DNA of 64,000 nucleotides from Verrucomicrobiota bacterium (GCA_018239845.1 JAFEGO010000054.1:85580-149579); one strand, 5' to 3'; positions 17,956 to 30,400 are shown, counted from the stretch's first letter. Translations and numbers: made by a program. Notes: a model not told the origin generated them from the letters alone.

Positions 17956-20900
17956 TTACGGGACCTCGTAGATCTCCACGAGCGCGACGCCGGTCGTGCC
18001 GTTCACGCCCGAGAGCATCACGCTGTACACGCCCGGGGGCAGCGTCACCAGCAGCGCGGCGTCCTTCGAGGCCGCAGGCAGCGCAAAGGCCCCGGTGGCG
18101 GTGAAGGCGGCGGTCAGCGCGGCGGTGCCGCCCCAGTTGTCGTTGCTCGCGATGAGCGTGCTCACGCCGCCGACGCTCCTGGACAGGTCGATCCGCGGAT
18201 CGGCCAGCGCGCCGGAGACATTCTGCGCGCCGAGCGACGGGCCGACGCCGCGGAGCAGCACCTTGACCGGCGCGTTGCCCTGCACAACGAAGCCCGCGAT
18301 CATGACATTGTCCCCCGTGCCGACGCGGGCGCGGGCGGAGAGGTTGACCAGGCGCGCGGTGCCGGGGCCGCTGTCGGCGTCGTAAATCTCGGCGAGCGTC
18401 AGGCCGTTGGCCCCCGCGCGGTCGGTGATGACCGTCACGTAGGTGCCGGGCACGCACTGCGTGGGCAGTGAGAGCGAGGCATCGAGGCTGCCCGGGGTAA
18501 GCGCAAAGGCGCCGACCTGCGCGGTGACGGCGGCGACGGAGCCGGTCCAGTCGTCGTTCGCGCCGACCGCCACCGGAAGGGCTCCGCCGGTGGTGACGGT
18601 GATCTTCGGATCGACGAGCGTGCCGGTCACGAGGCCGAAGCGGCTGAGCGAGGGCCCGACCGCCCGCACCAGCAGGGGCTTGGCCCCGCTGCCGCCGACG
18701 ACAAAGCCCGAGATCAGCGTGTCGTCGCCCACGCCGGCGCGGGCGCGGACGGAGAGATTGACGAGCCGCGCGGAGGAGGACGCCCCGGCGGCGATGCCTG
18801 CAAACGTGAGCGGCGCACTGGCGCCGGCGGGCGTGGCCGCAACGGCCACGGACTGCGCTGCGGCATCGAGCTGCAGCACGAGCTGCGTGCCCGCGGCCGT
18901 GGTCACGGCGGCCTGGCCGGTGGCGCCCAGCGTGCCGGCGCCGCCATCGATGAGACCCGGGGCGACGACGACGGTGACCACCGCGCCGCTGGCACCAACG
19001 ACTGAATACGCCGTGCCGCCCGCCGCGCCCAGCCCGGCCGCGGTGTAATAGCCCGCGTACGCGGCCGCGGGGCCGGGGCCGGCGTCGGCCATGCCCGCGA
19101 AGGTCTCGCCGAGCCCGGCGAGCTGGCCGGTGACGCCGCTGACGCTGATATTGCCGGAGAGCGCGTAAGTCCCCGCTGCCGCGGCGCTGCGCGTATCGGC
19201 CGCGCCACGCGTCTCGGTCGAGGCGGCCGCGACCTGTTCGCTACCGGTGACGGCGAAGGCGCCGCCCGCATCCACCGTGACCGCCACCACCACGGCGCTG
19301 CGCCGGTCGGCCAGGTAGGCGATGAAGGTGCCCGTGCCGTCGGCCTTCACCGTGAGGGCCCAGGTGCCGCCGGAGGCGAAGGTGCCGAAATAGGTGCCGG
19401 CATAGTTCTTCGGCGTCACGGTGAGCGTGCCGTTGACGAGGGTGAAGGTGTAGTTGGCCGCGTTGCCACCGGTGAGGGTGATCGGGTAGGTCCCGGGCGC
19501 ACTGGCCGGCGTGGCCGTGGTCGTGGCGACCGGCTCGGCGGCGAGCGCGGCCTTGGTGTCGCCGTTGACGAAGCCACTGTAAACCATGGTGAGCGGCGGA
19601 TTGTCCGCCCCGTAAACGCGGGCCTGGCTCGACGCGGTGGCGGTGAGCGGCGCGGGGTTGACCGTGAGCGGGACCGTCGCGGTCACGACCGACTGGTTGG
19701 CCGCATCGGTGGGGGTGAAGGTGACGGACAGCGGCTGGCTGGCGCCGGCGCCGAGCTTGGCCCCGAGGGCGGGCGTGTAGGTGAACGTGCCGGGGACGCT
19801 GGCGGTGGCGTTGAGCTGCACGGCCGAGAGCGCGGTGCCGTAGGTGATCGCCGCGGGCGCATTCCAAGTGAGTGTGGGCGTGGCGCGGCTGACCGTAAGC
19901 GGGACGGTCGCCGTCGCGGGTGCGTAGTTGGCCGCATCGGGACCGGTAGGCGTAAACGTGACCGACAGGGTCTGCGGACCCACCGCCAGCGTGCTCCCGA
20001 GGGCAGGCGTGTAGCTGAAGCTGCCGGGGATGGCGGCGGTGGCGTTGAGCTGCGCGACGGACAGCGCGGTGCCGTAGATGATCGCGGCGGGCGCGGACCA
20101 GGTCACAGCCGGCACGGCGCGGTTGACCGTGAGCGCCACGGTCGCGGTGGCCGTGGTGTAGTTGGCGGCATCGGCCGGCGTGAAGGTGACCGAGAGCGTC
20201 TGGTTGGCGCCGGCACCGAGCTGGGAGCCGAGGGTGGGATTGTAGCTGAAGCTGCCGGGGATGGCTGCGGTGGCGTTAAGCTGCGCGGCGGACAGCGCGG
20301 CGCCGTAGGTGATCGCGGCGGGCGCGGGCCAGGTCAGCGCGGGCACGGCCCGGGCGATGACGAGCGTGTTGGTGACGCTGCCCTGGTAGTTCTGGTCGCT
20401 GATGGTCGCGACGATGGCATGCCCGCCGGCCGCGGTGGGCGCGGAACCGCCGGCGTCGTAATCGATGGATACAACCAGGCCGGCGGGCGCGGTCGTGGCG
20501 GTGACGGTCTTGGGGTTGCCATCGTAGGTCTGGGCGAGGCCGGCGAGCGTGATGACCGCGGTGGCCTTGGTGACGACGAGGGTGTCATCGACGAGCGTGA
20601 GGGTATAGTTGGCCGCGCTGCCGCCGGTGAGCTTGATCGGATAGGAACCGACGGGATCGGACGGCTGCGCCGGGGTCGAAATCACGGGCGGCACCAAGGC
20701 CGGCGGGGAGAGCCGGTCGGCGTTCTCGTTGTTCACGAAGCCGGCGTACGTGAAGGTGAGCGTCGGATTGGCGGCGCCATACACGCGGGTGAGGTGGTCG
20801 GCGGTGACGGTGAGCGGGGCGCGGTTGACGGTGATCGTGTTGGCGAGGGCGGCGCCGCCGCTGTAGTTGGCGGTGTCGGCCGGGGTGAACGTGGCGGAGA

Positions 20901-23895
20901 GCGTCTGGCCCGCGCCGGCGGCCAGCACGGTGCCGGCGGCCGGATTGTAGGTGAAGGTGCCGGGCACGCTGGCCGTGGCGTTGAGCTGCGCCGCGCCGAG
21001 CGGCGTGCCATAGGTGATCGCGTCGGGCGCGGCCCAGGTGCGCACGGCCACGGCCTTGGCGATGACGAGCGACCCGGTGGCGAAGCCCTGGTAGCTGGCG
21101 TCGTTGATCGTGGCGACCACCTGGTACGTGCCGGCGTTGGTCGGCGGCGTGGCGCTGCCGCTGTAGGTGACCGCCACCGTGAGGCCTCCGGGCGTGGTGG
21201 TGGCCGTCACGGTCTTGGGATTGCCGTCGTAGGTGGCGGAGAGGCCGCTGAGCGTGACCGCCGCGTTGCTCTTGCCGGCGGTGATGGCCGGCAGGTCGAG
21301 CGTCGCCGGCAGATAGTTGGCATCGCCGGCCTGGGTCGCACGCACGACCACGGGCGTGTTGTCGTGGATGGTGAGCTGGTTGCCGACGAGCGAGGCGGAG
21401 CCCGACGACACGATGGAGAAGGTGACCGGCAGGCCGCTGGTAGCGGTGGCCGCGAGTGTCACGGGCGTGTCGAGCGCCACGGCGCCGGTGATGGGAGTGA
21501 ATGTGATGGACTGGGCGGCCTGATTGACCGTGAGCGCGACGGTCTTGGTGGCCGGGGTGTAGTTGGCGCTGTCCGTCGGCGTGAAAGTGACGGCGAGGGT
21601 CTGGCTTTCGCCGGCGCCGACCACGGTGCCTGACGACGGATTGTAAGCGTAGGTGCCGGGGACGCTGGCGACGGCGTTGAGCTCCGTATCAGATAGTGAA
21701 GTACCATAGGTGATCGCGGCAGGCGCGGGCCACGTGAGCGTAGGTGTAGCCTTGTCCACCGTCAGGAGCACGGTGGCCGTCGCGGTGGTGTAGTTGACCG
21801 CGTCGGTCGGGGTGAAGGTGACCGAGAGCGTCTGATCCGGCCCGGCATTGAGCAAGGCGCCGAGCCCCGGAGTGTAGTTCAGCGTGCCGGGCAGGCTGCC
21901 GCCGGCGCTGGCGTTGAGCTGCGTCGCGGAGAGCGGCGTGCCATACACGATCGCGGCGGGCGCGGTCCACGCGAGCGAGGGCACGGCCTTGTTCACCGTG
22001 AGGGCAACCGTCGCGGTGGCGGCGGCGTAGTTGACGGCATCGTCGGGGGTGAAGGTGACGGAGAGCGTCTGGCCGGGGCCGGCGTTGAGCTTCGCGCCGA
22101 GGGCGGGCGTGTAGCTGAAGGTGCCGGGGACGGCCGCGGTGGCGTTGAGCTGCGTCGCCGAGAGGAGCGTGCCGTAGGTGATCGCGGCGGGCGCGGTCCA
22201 CTCGAGGCCAGCCGGGGCCTGGCTGATGACGAGCGTGCCGGAGGCGGAGCCTTCGTAATTGTCGTCGGCCACGGTGACGACGACGGCGTGACTGCCCGCG
22301 GTGACCGGCACGGTCGCGCTGCCGTCGTAGGTCACGGTGACGGCGAGGCTCGCGGGATCGGTGGTCACCGTCGCGGCTTTCGGCGTGCCGTCGTACACGG
22401 CGGCGAGGTTGCCGAGGGTGACGGTGGCGGCGGCCGGGGTGATGGTGAGCGTGCCGGGCACGAGGGTGAGCGTGTAGTTGGCCGCGGTGCCGCCGGTGAG
22501 CACGATCGGGTACTGGCCGACTCCGCTGGCCGGCGTCGCCGTCGTGGAGAGCACGGGCTCGGCCGTGAGGCTGGCGGCGGTGTCGTTGTTCACCAAGCCG
22601 GCGTAGACCAGCGTGAGCGTCGGATTGGCCGCGCCGTAGACCCGGGTGAAACTGTCCGCGGTGACGGTGAGCGGAGCGGGGTTGACCGTAAGCGGGACGG
22701 TGGCGGTGGCCGGGTTGAAGCTCGTAGGATCGTTAGGCGTGAAGGTGACCGAGAGCGTCTGGTTGGCACCGGCGCCGAGCACCGTGTTGAGGGCGGGCGT
22801 GTAGCTGTAGGTGCCTGCGGCGGAGGTGGTGGCGTTGAGCTGCGCGGCGGAGAGCGCGGTGCCGTAGGTGATCGCGGCGGGCGCGGCCCACGTGAGCACA
22901 GGCGTGGCCTTGTTGACCGTAAGCGTGGCGGCGGAGCTGGTAATGCCTGAGGGGTTGACGGAGTTGGCGACGATGACGGTGTAGTCACCGGCCTGCGCGG
23001 TGGTGACGGCGGTGAGCGTGAGCGTGGCGTCCGTGCCACCGGGGACATCGACGCCGTTGCGCTGCCAGCGGTAGGTCAGCGGCGCGGAGCCGGCGGCGAC
23101 CACGGTAAACGTCACATCCTGCCCTGCGGAGACGGTCTGCGCGGACGGCGGCGTGGTGATCGAGGGCGGCGTGAGCGAGGCGAAGTCGGCGGGATTTTTG
23201 CTGAACCAGAGGTTGCCATTGGTATCCAGCGCGAAGGAGCCGATGTAGGTGACGGTGCCGTTGGTCGAGAGGCGCCAGAGATCGGAAACGATGTAGCTGG
23301 CGCCGCCGAACACGGTGCCGTTTTCAAACACCCCCATGGTGTCGAAGAAGCCGAAGCTCGCGTTGGTGTCGGAGCCCGAGGTCACACTCCAGCTGTCCTG
23401 GTCGGAGATATTTTTCTGCGCGGTCACCGCGCTGTTGGCGGTGGCGGTCTGGCCGTTGAGGCCGCTGACGGCGGTCTGGATCAGGGCGCCGGCCGCGTTG
23501 CGCAGCGACTGGTTCTGTGCCTCGTAGGCGGCGGATTGCACCCCGGCGCTCGGCTGGGCGCGGCTGGCGTAAATCGTCCGGTTGGTCGAGCCCGTCGCCG
23601 CGGCGAAGCCCCAGAAAAGATCGGTGCGCGTCTTCCACGACGAGCCGTACGTCGCGGCGATGTCCGCGCCGTTGAACGCGGCGATCTGGCGCTTCGTGCC
23701 GGGATCGCTCACGTAGCTCGCCGCGGTGCCGAGGTCGGCCTCGAGGTTCAGCGACGCATTCTGGCCGCCGGACGCGCGGAAACCGATGATCAGGTCGGCG
23801 GTGGAGGAGGTGGAGACGGTCGCCGCCAGCGCGGAAGCCGAAATTCCGCCCGCGGCGGCGCATACAACAAACAGGAAGGCTCGGATGGTTTTCAT
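17956..23895 (-). CDS. Giant secreted Ig/MBG-repeat protein
   Basis: The ATG at 23895 overlaps the previous stop as ATGA and gives a signal peptide (MKTIRAFLFVVCAAAGGISA), so the 1,979-residue product is exported. Residues 1 to ~232 match the N-terminal domain of the PEP-CTERM protein encoded at 43156-43995. An Ig-like domain follows (~243-330). Residues ~330-1490 are MBG-type repeats: eight WxAPAAITYGTxLS units, three TADxxTRVYGAANPTL units, three TYDGNPKTVTATT units and one divergent unit. The C-terminal ~275 residues contain two copies of an RLVNLSxRAxVGxGD...LRGVGPSL module. There is no PEP-CTERM tail. It is the last gene of the secretion operon; a role in adhesion or as a surface scaffold is inference. 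Confidence 0.92.
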   Translation of the reverse strand: MKTIRAFLFVVCAAAGGISASALAATVSTSSTADLIIGFRASGGQNASLNLEADLGTAASYVSDPGTKRQIAAFNGADIAATYGSSWKTRTDLFWGFAAATGSTNRTIYASRAQPSAGVQSAAYEAQNQSLRNAAGALIQTAVSGLNGQTATANSAVTAQKNISDQDSWSVTSGSDTNASFGFFDTMGVFENGTVFGGASYIVSDLWRLSTNGTVTYIGSFALDTNGNLWFSKNPADFASLTPPSITTPPSAQTVSAGQDVTFTVVAAGSAPLTYRWQRNGVDVPGGTDATLTLTAVTTAQAGDYTVIVANSVNPSGITSSAATLTVNKATPVLTWAAPAAITYGTALSAAQLNATTSAAGTYSYTPALNTVLGAGANQTLSVTFTPNDPTSFNPATATVPLTVNPAPLTVTADSFTRVYGAANPTLTLVYAGLVNNDTAASLTAEPVLSTTATPASGVGQYPIVLTGGTAANYTLTLVPGTLTITPAAATVTLGNLAAVYDGTPKAATVTTDPASLAVTVTYDGSATVPVTAGSHAVVVTVADDNYEGSASGTLVISQAPAGLEWTAPAAITYGTLLSATQLNATAAVPGTFSYTPALGAKLNAGPGQTLSVTFTPDDAVNYAAATATVALTVNKAVPSLAWTAPAAIVYGTPLSATQLNASAGGSLPGTLNYTPGLGALLNAGPDQTLSVTFTPTDAVNYTTATATVLLTVDKATPTLTWPAPAAITYGTSLSDTELNAVASVPGTYAYNPSSGTVVGAGESQTLAVTFTPTDSANYTPATKTVALTVNQAAQSITFTPITGAVALDTPVTLAATATSGLPVTFSIVSSGSASLVGNQLTIHDNTPVVVRATQAGDANYLPATLDLPAITAGKSNAAVTLSGLSATYDGNPKTVTATTTPGGLTVAVTYSGSATPPTNAGTYQVVATINDASYQGFATGSLVIAKAVAVRTWAAPDAITYGTPLGAAQLNATASVPGTFTYNPAAGTVLAAGAGQTLSATFTPADTANYSGGAALANTITVNRAPLTVTADHLTRVYGAANPTLTFTYAGFVNNENADRLSPPALVPPVISTPAQPSDPVGSYPIKLTGGSAANYTLTLVDDTLVVTKATAVITLAGLAQTYDGNPKTVTATTAPAGLVVSIDYDAGGSAPTAAGGHAIVATISDQNYQGSVTNTLVIARAVPALTWPAPAAITYGAALSAAQLNATAAIPGSFSYNPTLGSQLGAGANQTLSVTFTPADAANYTTATATVALTVNRAVPAVTWSAPAAIIYGTALSVAQLNATAAIPGSFSYTPALGSTLAVGPQTLSVTFTPTGPDAANYAPATATVPLTVSRATPTLTWNAPAAITYGTALSAVQLNATASVPGTFTYTPALGAKLGAGASQPLSVTFTPTDAANQSVVTATVPLTVNPAPLTATASSQARVYGADNPPLTMVYSGFVNGDTKAALAAEPVATTTATPASAPGTYPITLTGGNAANYTFTLVNGTLTVTPKNYAGTYFGTFASGGTWALTVKADGTGTFIAYLADRRSAVVVAVTVDAGGAFAVTGSEQVAAASTETRGAADTRSAAAAGTYALSGNISVSGVTGQLAGLGETFAGMADAGPGPAAAYAGYYTAAGLGAAGGTAYSVVGASGAVVTVVVAPGLIDGGAGTLGATGQAAVTTAAGTQLVLQLDAAAQSVAVAATPAGASAPLTFAGIAAGASSSARLVNLSVRARAGVGDDTLISGFVVGGSGAKPLLVRAVGPSLSRFGLVTGTLVDPKITVTTGGALPVAVGANDDWTGSVAAVTAQVGAFALTPGSLDASLSLPTQCVPGTYVTVITDRAGANGLTLAEIYDADSGPGTARLVNLSARARVGTGDNVMIAGFVVQGNAPVKVLLRGVGPSLGAQNVSGALADPRIDLSRSVGGVSTLIASNDNWGGTAALTAAFTATGAFALPAASKDAALLVTLPPGVYSVMLSGVNGTTGVALVEIYEVP

Positions 23896-24464
23896 GGCTG
23901 GTCGGAAGTCGTGGGGAGTTCGGTCGGGGCGGCGGCCCCTTGCAGGGCGACGCGGTGTTGCTGCTGGAAAAAAACCTCGTCGCCGAAAAACACGCGGAAG
24001 TCCCCGTCGGTCGCCGCGCGGGCCTGCGCCCAGCGTTCGCGGCTGACCGCCGGATCGGCGGTGGCGTCGAGGAACGCGCGGGACAGTTTCTCGAACTGGC
24101 CTCGCTCCTCCGGGGTCATCGCCTGCACCACATCGGACGACAAGGCCACGACGGGCAGCTGCCACGGCTCTTCCTCCGGACTGCGCTGGAGACGGCCGTC
24201 GACGCGCACCAACGGGGCGGACGGCACCGGATGAGGCGCGACGGCAACCGGCGCGACGGACACGGAAACCTCGGCAGGCGCGGGGCGCACCGCGGGCGGG
24301 ATTTTCCCCGCCACCCGCACCTGGCGCACGGGGGCCAGCGGCGCGGGGTCCGCCGGCCACAGCAGAAACGCCGCGAGCGCGAGCAGACCGCCCGCGGGCA
24401 GGATCCACCAGAGCGCCGAGCCGGGCTCAGGGTTGTTTTTTGCGCTTCTCGTCATCCTGGTCAT
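23892..24464 (-). CDS. Single-pass membrane protein of unknown function in the TPS operon
   Basis: The 190-residue protein has a short positive N-terminus (MTRMTRSAKN), one transmembrane helix at about residues 17-40 (WWILPAGGLLALAAFLLW) and a Pro/Val-rich linker followed by a helical domain (AMTPEERGQFEKLSRAFLDA). The topology suggests an inner-membrane anchor with a periplasmic domain. It overlaps the end of the tpsA gene by 38 bp and the start of the MBG gene by 4 bp, so translation is tightly coupled. I do not recognise the family. A periplasmic helper role for the two giants is inference. Confidence 0.75.
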   Translation of the reverse strand: MTRMTRSAKNNPEPGSALWWILPAGGLLALAAFLLWPADPAPLAPVRQVRVAGKIPPAVRPAPAEVSVSVAPVAVAPHPVPSAPLVRVDGRLQRSPEEEPWQLPVVALSSDVVQAMTPEERGQFEKLSRAFLDATADPAVSRERWAQARAATDGDFRVFFGDEVFFQQQHRVALQGAAAPTELPTTSDQP

Positions 24465-27400
24465 GGCTCTCCCCTCCTTCCCCGCCGCCGTAGCCGATCA
24501 CCTCGACGGTGATGAGCGAGGGCAGCTCATCGACGCGCGCCGGGGCGCGGTTCTGCCGGCTGTTTTCCGCCGCGGCGCCCGTGGCCGCCGCACCCGCGGA
24601 GCTGGCGGCGCCGGCCAACGCGCCGCCGAGGGCGCCGGAGGAGGCCGCCGCCGGCACGCCCACGGCGGAGCCGGACGACTGCACGTTGCCGGCGTTGAGC
24701 ACCTGGACGGCGGCGATGTTGATGTTGCCCGAGACGCGGATGCCGGCGTCGCCCGCGTCGATGGTGCCGACCGGGGCGATCAGGTCCACGTCGCCGGGCG
24801 CGACGCCGACGACCGTCGCCAACACACCGATACCGCCGCCGGTGGCGAGGCCGGCGAGGTCGGTCTGCACATCGGCGCTCTGCGGATCGATGAGCACGCG
24901 GGTCGGCGGCGCGGACTGCACGGTTTTCGAGGAGGCACCGGCGGCGATGTTGCCCTCCGACGACCAGATGACCTCGTCGCCGCCGCGCAGCGTAAAGATG
25001 CGCGAGGTACCGACGTTCACATTGTCCCGGGTGTAGATGTTGATGGAGCCGCCGTGCTCGGTCAGCACGCCCTGGTCGGCGGCCTGGTTGCCGCTGATGT
25101 CGAAGCCCACCGTGAGCTCGCCGCCCGGGGCGAAGAGCCGGATGTCGCCGCCGTTCGCGGTCTTGATCTCGCGCGAGGTCAGGGAAATGTCGCCGGCCCA
25201 GGCCTTGCCGGGGAAGAGCGCGTTGATCGCGGCGAAACCCGCATCGTAATTCCGGTAGCCGGGGCTGGCGGGCAGGTTGTGGTCGCGCCCCGCATCGCGC
25301 AGCACGAGGTAGAAGATCGCGAGCGCGAGCTGGTCCTGCGCCTCGGCGCTGCGCGAGCGGAAACGGGTCCAGATATCAGCGCGGCTGGAGCCGGGCAGGC
25401 CGAGCAGGTCGCCGAGCTGCGGCAGATAGCGGTCGGCCGTGCTGCCCGCCGTCGCCGGATCGAGGAAGCGGCTGATGAACGCCGCGAAGTCCAGCTGCCC
25501 CGCGCCGAGCCCGGGCGAAGCGCCCAGGCCGGCGCCCACGATGACGTCGGCCCCGGTGAACGGCAGGAAGGGGTTGCGCGCATTGCCGATGCTCGTGACG
25601 CCGAGCGCCGTGCCGTCGCTGTTGTTGGGCCCGACGCCGAGGTCGAAATTGCGGCCCGCGAGCAGCTCCAGCGTGCCGGGGCCGCCGATCTGGATGTCGC
25701 CCGCCGTCGGGCTGCCCGAGGCGGGGCGGGCGTCGCCGACCGTCCAGGCGTTGAGGGCGTTGCCGGGGGAGACGGCGCCGACGCGCAGCGCGGAGTTGGG
25801 CGCGTAGGCGATGAGGTCGCGGCCCGCGGCGACGAGACTGAGGTCGTCCGCGGCATTGTTCTGCAGGTAGAGCGCGATGTCGGTGATGTCGCGGCCGGCG
25901 ATGGCGCGCAGCGGCTTCGGCGAATAGAAGGTGAGTCCGGAGATGTCGCCCTCCGCCGCATAGAGGCGGACGGGCTCGCGGTCGCCGGCGTGCAACACGG
26001 CGGCATCGTGCAGCGCCTGCTTCGTCTGGATTACCGCATAGTCACCCCGCGTCGAGCCGGACTCAGCGAAGAGGCGGTTGAAACCATCCATCAGATCCAC
26101 CGGCGTGAGATTCCAGCCCGTGCCGCTGCGGTCGGATGCCGGGGCCGAGAGCGAGAGCGGCGCGGCGGGCGACGGCAGGCGCGAGGGGTTGGCATCGGAA
26201 AGATTGATACTGGCCGACGACCAAAGCAGGGGATTGTCGGTGGAGACCGCGAGGGTGTGATTGATGAGACCGTTGGGTTGGACGCCGTTGATCGCCCCCG
26301 CAGCGAGGAGGTCCACCGTGCCGTCGGGCGACGGCGCGAGGGTGAGCCGGCCGACGAGGTTGATGTCGCCGGAGAAGACCGTGACCCGGAGCGAGGCGGG
26401 CATGAGCGCCGCGGCGGTCGCAAACGGCGTGAGGTCAGTCTCCGCGAGGCGCAGCCACGGCTGCGACTGGGCGAACGAACCGGGATTGAAGTAGAACAGG
26501 TCCGTCGCGCGGTACCATTCGTACAGCGATCCCGCGCCGCCGTCGGCGCTGTCCTTCAGCGTGACATCACCGGCCAGCGAGGTGACCTCCACTCCGTCCC
26601 CGGTGCCGTAGGTCGTGAAGTAGGTCTTATCGAGGAAACTGTTGTTGATGCCCTGCGGCAGGAGGAACGGATTGGCGACCGGCCCGAGGAGGACATCGCC
26701 GCCGGCACTGACGGTGAAGCCGCCCTTGCCCAGGAACAGCGTGGTGGGCAGCCAGGTCGTGGCGTCGGGCTGCAGGCCGCGGATGCGGAGGTTGATGAGG
26801 TCGTTGTTCGAGAGCGTCGCGCGGGTGGCGTTGGTGGTGATCGAGCCGCCGGCGGTCAGCACTCCCTGGCCGCGCTCGACATAATAGGCCCCGCCGTCGA
26901 TCGAGCCGCCGGCGCGCAGCGTGAGGTCGCCGCCGCCGGTCTCGACGAGACGCGAGGCATCGGGCACGCCCTGCGGCATGCGCGCGGCGGTCGGCACCAC
27001 GGCATCGACGTTGCGGATATCGCGGCCCGCGGAGAGGAGGACGTTGCCGCCGCCGAGCGCACCGACGCCCTCGTAGAAGTTGCTGAAATCCACCCACCAC
27101 GCGGTGGACGCGATCTCGCCGCCGGGGCGCGTCGCGGCGAACTTGCCGGTGGCGGGATCGACAAACCCGCGACGGTAGAGCCAGTTGGTCGGCAGCTCGC
27201 GGCTGGAATCGGCGACGAGGCCGGACTCGGTCGCCAGGTAGTGCGCGATGTCCTGCTGTGCGGTGATGGAGACGTTGCCGCCGCCGAGGGAGAACTGCGC
27301 CGCGTAAACGGGAGCCTGCACGGGGCCGAGCGCGCCGGCCTGGTAGGTCAGGTTGGGCGTGGCGAAGTTCGCCATCGCGGCCGCCGCCGTACCCGCGGTG

Positions 27401-30400
27401 TAAACGCTGGCGAGCGGGTTGAGCAGCTGCACATCGCGCGCGGCGGCGATCGAGATGTCGCCGGTACCGGTGCGGATGACCTGGAAATAATTCGGGACGA
27501 TCGTGCTGCGCAGGAGGCTGTCACTGGCCGTCTCGGGCAGCGGCGCCGCGCCCCGGCCGATGAGCACGGAGCCTGGGCCCGCGGCCACGCGGTCGAAATC
27601 CGCCGCGCCGAAATCCGCGCCGGCCACGAGCCGGTACGTCCACGACTGCGTGCCCGCGCCGAGCAGCGTCGCGGTGTACGTCGCGCCGATGAAACCGTCG
27701 CTCAGGCTCGCGGGAGAATTGAACACGAGATCGCCCGCGGCGCGGAGCGTGAGGAATCCCGGCGCGCCGCTGCCCGTGACGGCGGAGCTGACGCCCGGGC
27801 CGAAGCGCCACGCGGAAAGGTCCCAGTTGTCCGACAGCGTGAGGTCGCCGGTGCGGTTGATGATTTCAACACCCGGTGTGACGCGGGCCAGCGAACCCGT
27901 CGCGCCAGCCGCCCCGCCCTGCCCCGCAAAAATACGGTTCAAAATATCAGCCGAGTGCCCCGGCTGCAGCACGTTCGCACTCGTGAGGCCGCCCCCGAAG
28001 GCCGCGGCGCTGTCGCGCGCCTGGTTGCGCACGGCAGCTGTGATCGCGCCGTCCGTGCCGGTGAGATCGGTGACTTGGAAGCCCTCGACCGTGATGGCCG
28101 AGGCCTGACGGATCGTGGCGCCGACCGCGGCGACCTGCACATAGGTGTTGTCGGCGGTGCGCGGGGCGCGGAGGTGCAGCGTGCCGGTGTACTCGCCCAG
28201 CGCGGCGCTGCCGGCGAAGGTCACGTCGCCCTCGCCCGCGAGCGTCACCTTGGCGCCGCCGGAGACGAGCGTCGGGGTGTTGGCCGCGAGCGCGACGGTG
28301 GTGCCATCGACCAGCGTGAGCGTGCCCGCGCTCGTGGCGGTGACGAGATCGTTGCCCTTCGTGGCGGAGGGGAAGGCGACCGCGGCATTGGCCGTCGCAT
28401 GCACGGTGGAGGACGGGATGTTGCTAGCGACGGAGAGGTCGATGACGGAGCCGTTCTGCAGATTGAGGACAGCGGTGCTGTCGCCGGCCACGCCCTGGAG
28501 CGTCGCACCGGCCTCGAGGTCAACCGCGCCGCCCTTGCCCGCGCTGTCGAAGTCCTGTGCCGAGGCGTTGAGCTGGGCACCGGAGGCCAGCGTCACGCCA
28601 CCGTGCGCCGCGATGCGGATCGAGCCGCCGGTGGCGCCCGAGGCATTGATGGTGCCGCCAATGGTTACGGAGCCTTGGTCGGCCGAGAGGTCGAAGGTGT
28701 GCGCGGTGGCGGTGCCGTTGAAGGTCAGGTCACCGGTGCGCACCCGCAGCTCGCGCGAGAGGTTGAAGCCGCCGGCATCGAGGAGCCGGTTCAAGCTGTC
28801 GAGGTTGCCATCGGGCACGCGGCCCGCGTCGAAGGAGAACGATCCGCCCAAGCCGGCCGCCGGGCCGAAGCCCAGCAGCGCGCCCGCCAGCACCGCGGAG
28901 CCCTGCGGCGCGGAGACCGTTACCCTGCCCGCGTTACCGCCGCCCGCCGCGGCCGTGGCGTCGAGCGTGCCGCGCGAGGTGAGATTGATCGCGCCGAGCG
29001 TGGCGAACAGGTTGATCGCACCGGCATCGGTGTAGCGCGTGGCGTCGAAAAAGGTCTGCGCCGTGCCGTTCACCGCGATGCGCGCGGCGGTGGAGCCGCC
29101 CACCGTCAGGTCGCCCGTGCGGGCCGTGAGGTCCACCGTGCCGCTGGGCAGCACGACCGCGGTGTCCACCGCCACGCTCGCGCCGGAAAACGCGAGGTGC
29201 GCTGCGGCACCGCCCGTCACGGTGGCGGCGGAGGCGGACGAGGCCAGGCTGAGCGCGCCGCCGGCGGTAACCGTGTGGTCGGCGGCGGCGGCCGCGGTGA
29301 TCAACGGCGCCGCGACCGTGAGGTCGCCCTGCGCCGTCGTCGTCCCCTCGCCTCGCGCCAGCAGACCCTGCGTCGCGGTGACCTTCACCGTGGCAAACTG
29401 GTCGAACGCAAGCGCACCGTCGCCCAGGGTCACGGTGCCGGCATTGAAGGCCAGCGTGCCGGTCGGCGCCACCTGCGGACCGGGCCCGGCGCCGCCCGCG
29501 CGGTTGTCGAGGGTGACGGCCTGCGCGGCAAAGGCGGCGGTGCCGCCGCCGTTGTTGAAGCCGCGGATCTCCGCGGTGTGCAGCGCGAGGGCCGCGAGCC
29601 CGCCGCCACCCACCGTACCGGTGCCATAGAGATCGATCGAGGAGTAGCTCGAGAGCGAGACGGACTGCGCGGAACTGAGGCCGGCCAGCCCGGCGCCCGA
29701 CAACACAAGGCCGCTCGCATCCGGCAGCAGGCCGGCCCCGTCGAGGGCGAAGGTGATCCGGCCGCTGCCCAACGCCAGGGAACCGGCGTCAATCTTCGCC
29801 GCGGGATCGAAGGAGGCCAGCGCGGTGGAATCGAGCACCACGCTGCCGCCCTTCAGCTGCACGCCGGCGCCGACCGTCAGCGCGGGCGACTCCGTGCCGT
29901 CCACACCCGCTCGCACCACGTCCGCGGTGCCGCCGGCGCTCACGCGGACCACCGCGCCGTTGCCGCTGCCCGCCTGCGCCGCGTCGCCGATCGTGACTTC
30001 CTGGGCCGCGCCGCCGGCCGCCGTCGCGGTGATGACGGAGCCGGGAGCGAGCGTGAGCCGGTCGTTGGCGGCGAGGATGATATCGGAGCCCGTGAGCGGC
30101 GAACCGGCGTTGTTGACCGTCACCTTGCCGGCCGTGACTTCCACTGAAGTGCCTTCGGCCGTGGTCCCACGGCGGCCGCCGATGAGCAGGCTCTCCGCGG
30201 AAAAGGCGCTGAGCTGCGTCGCATCGAGGAAGAGCGTGTCGGCCGGGCTCGATCCGCCGTGCGCGCCGACCACGATGTCAACGGCGCTCGCGAGATCGAC
30301 GAGGCCGCCGCGGCCGCCCGCGGGTGCGCCCGAGCGGACGGAGCCGTTGAAATTCATCGCCGCATTGGCCGCGATCACCAGCTGCCCGGCGTCCACCGGG

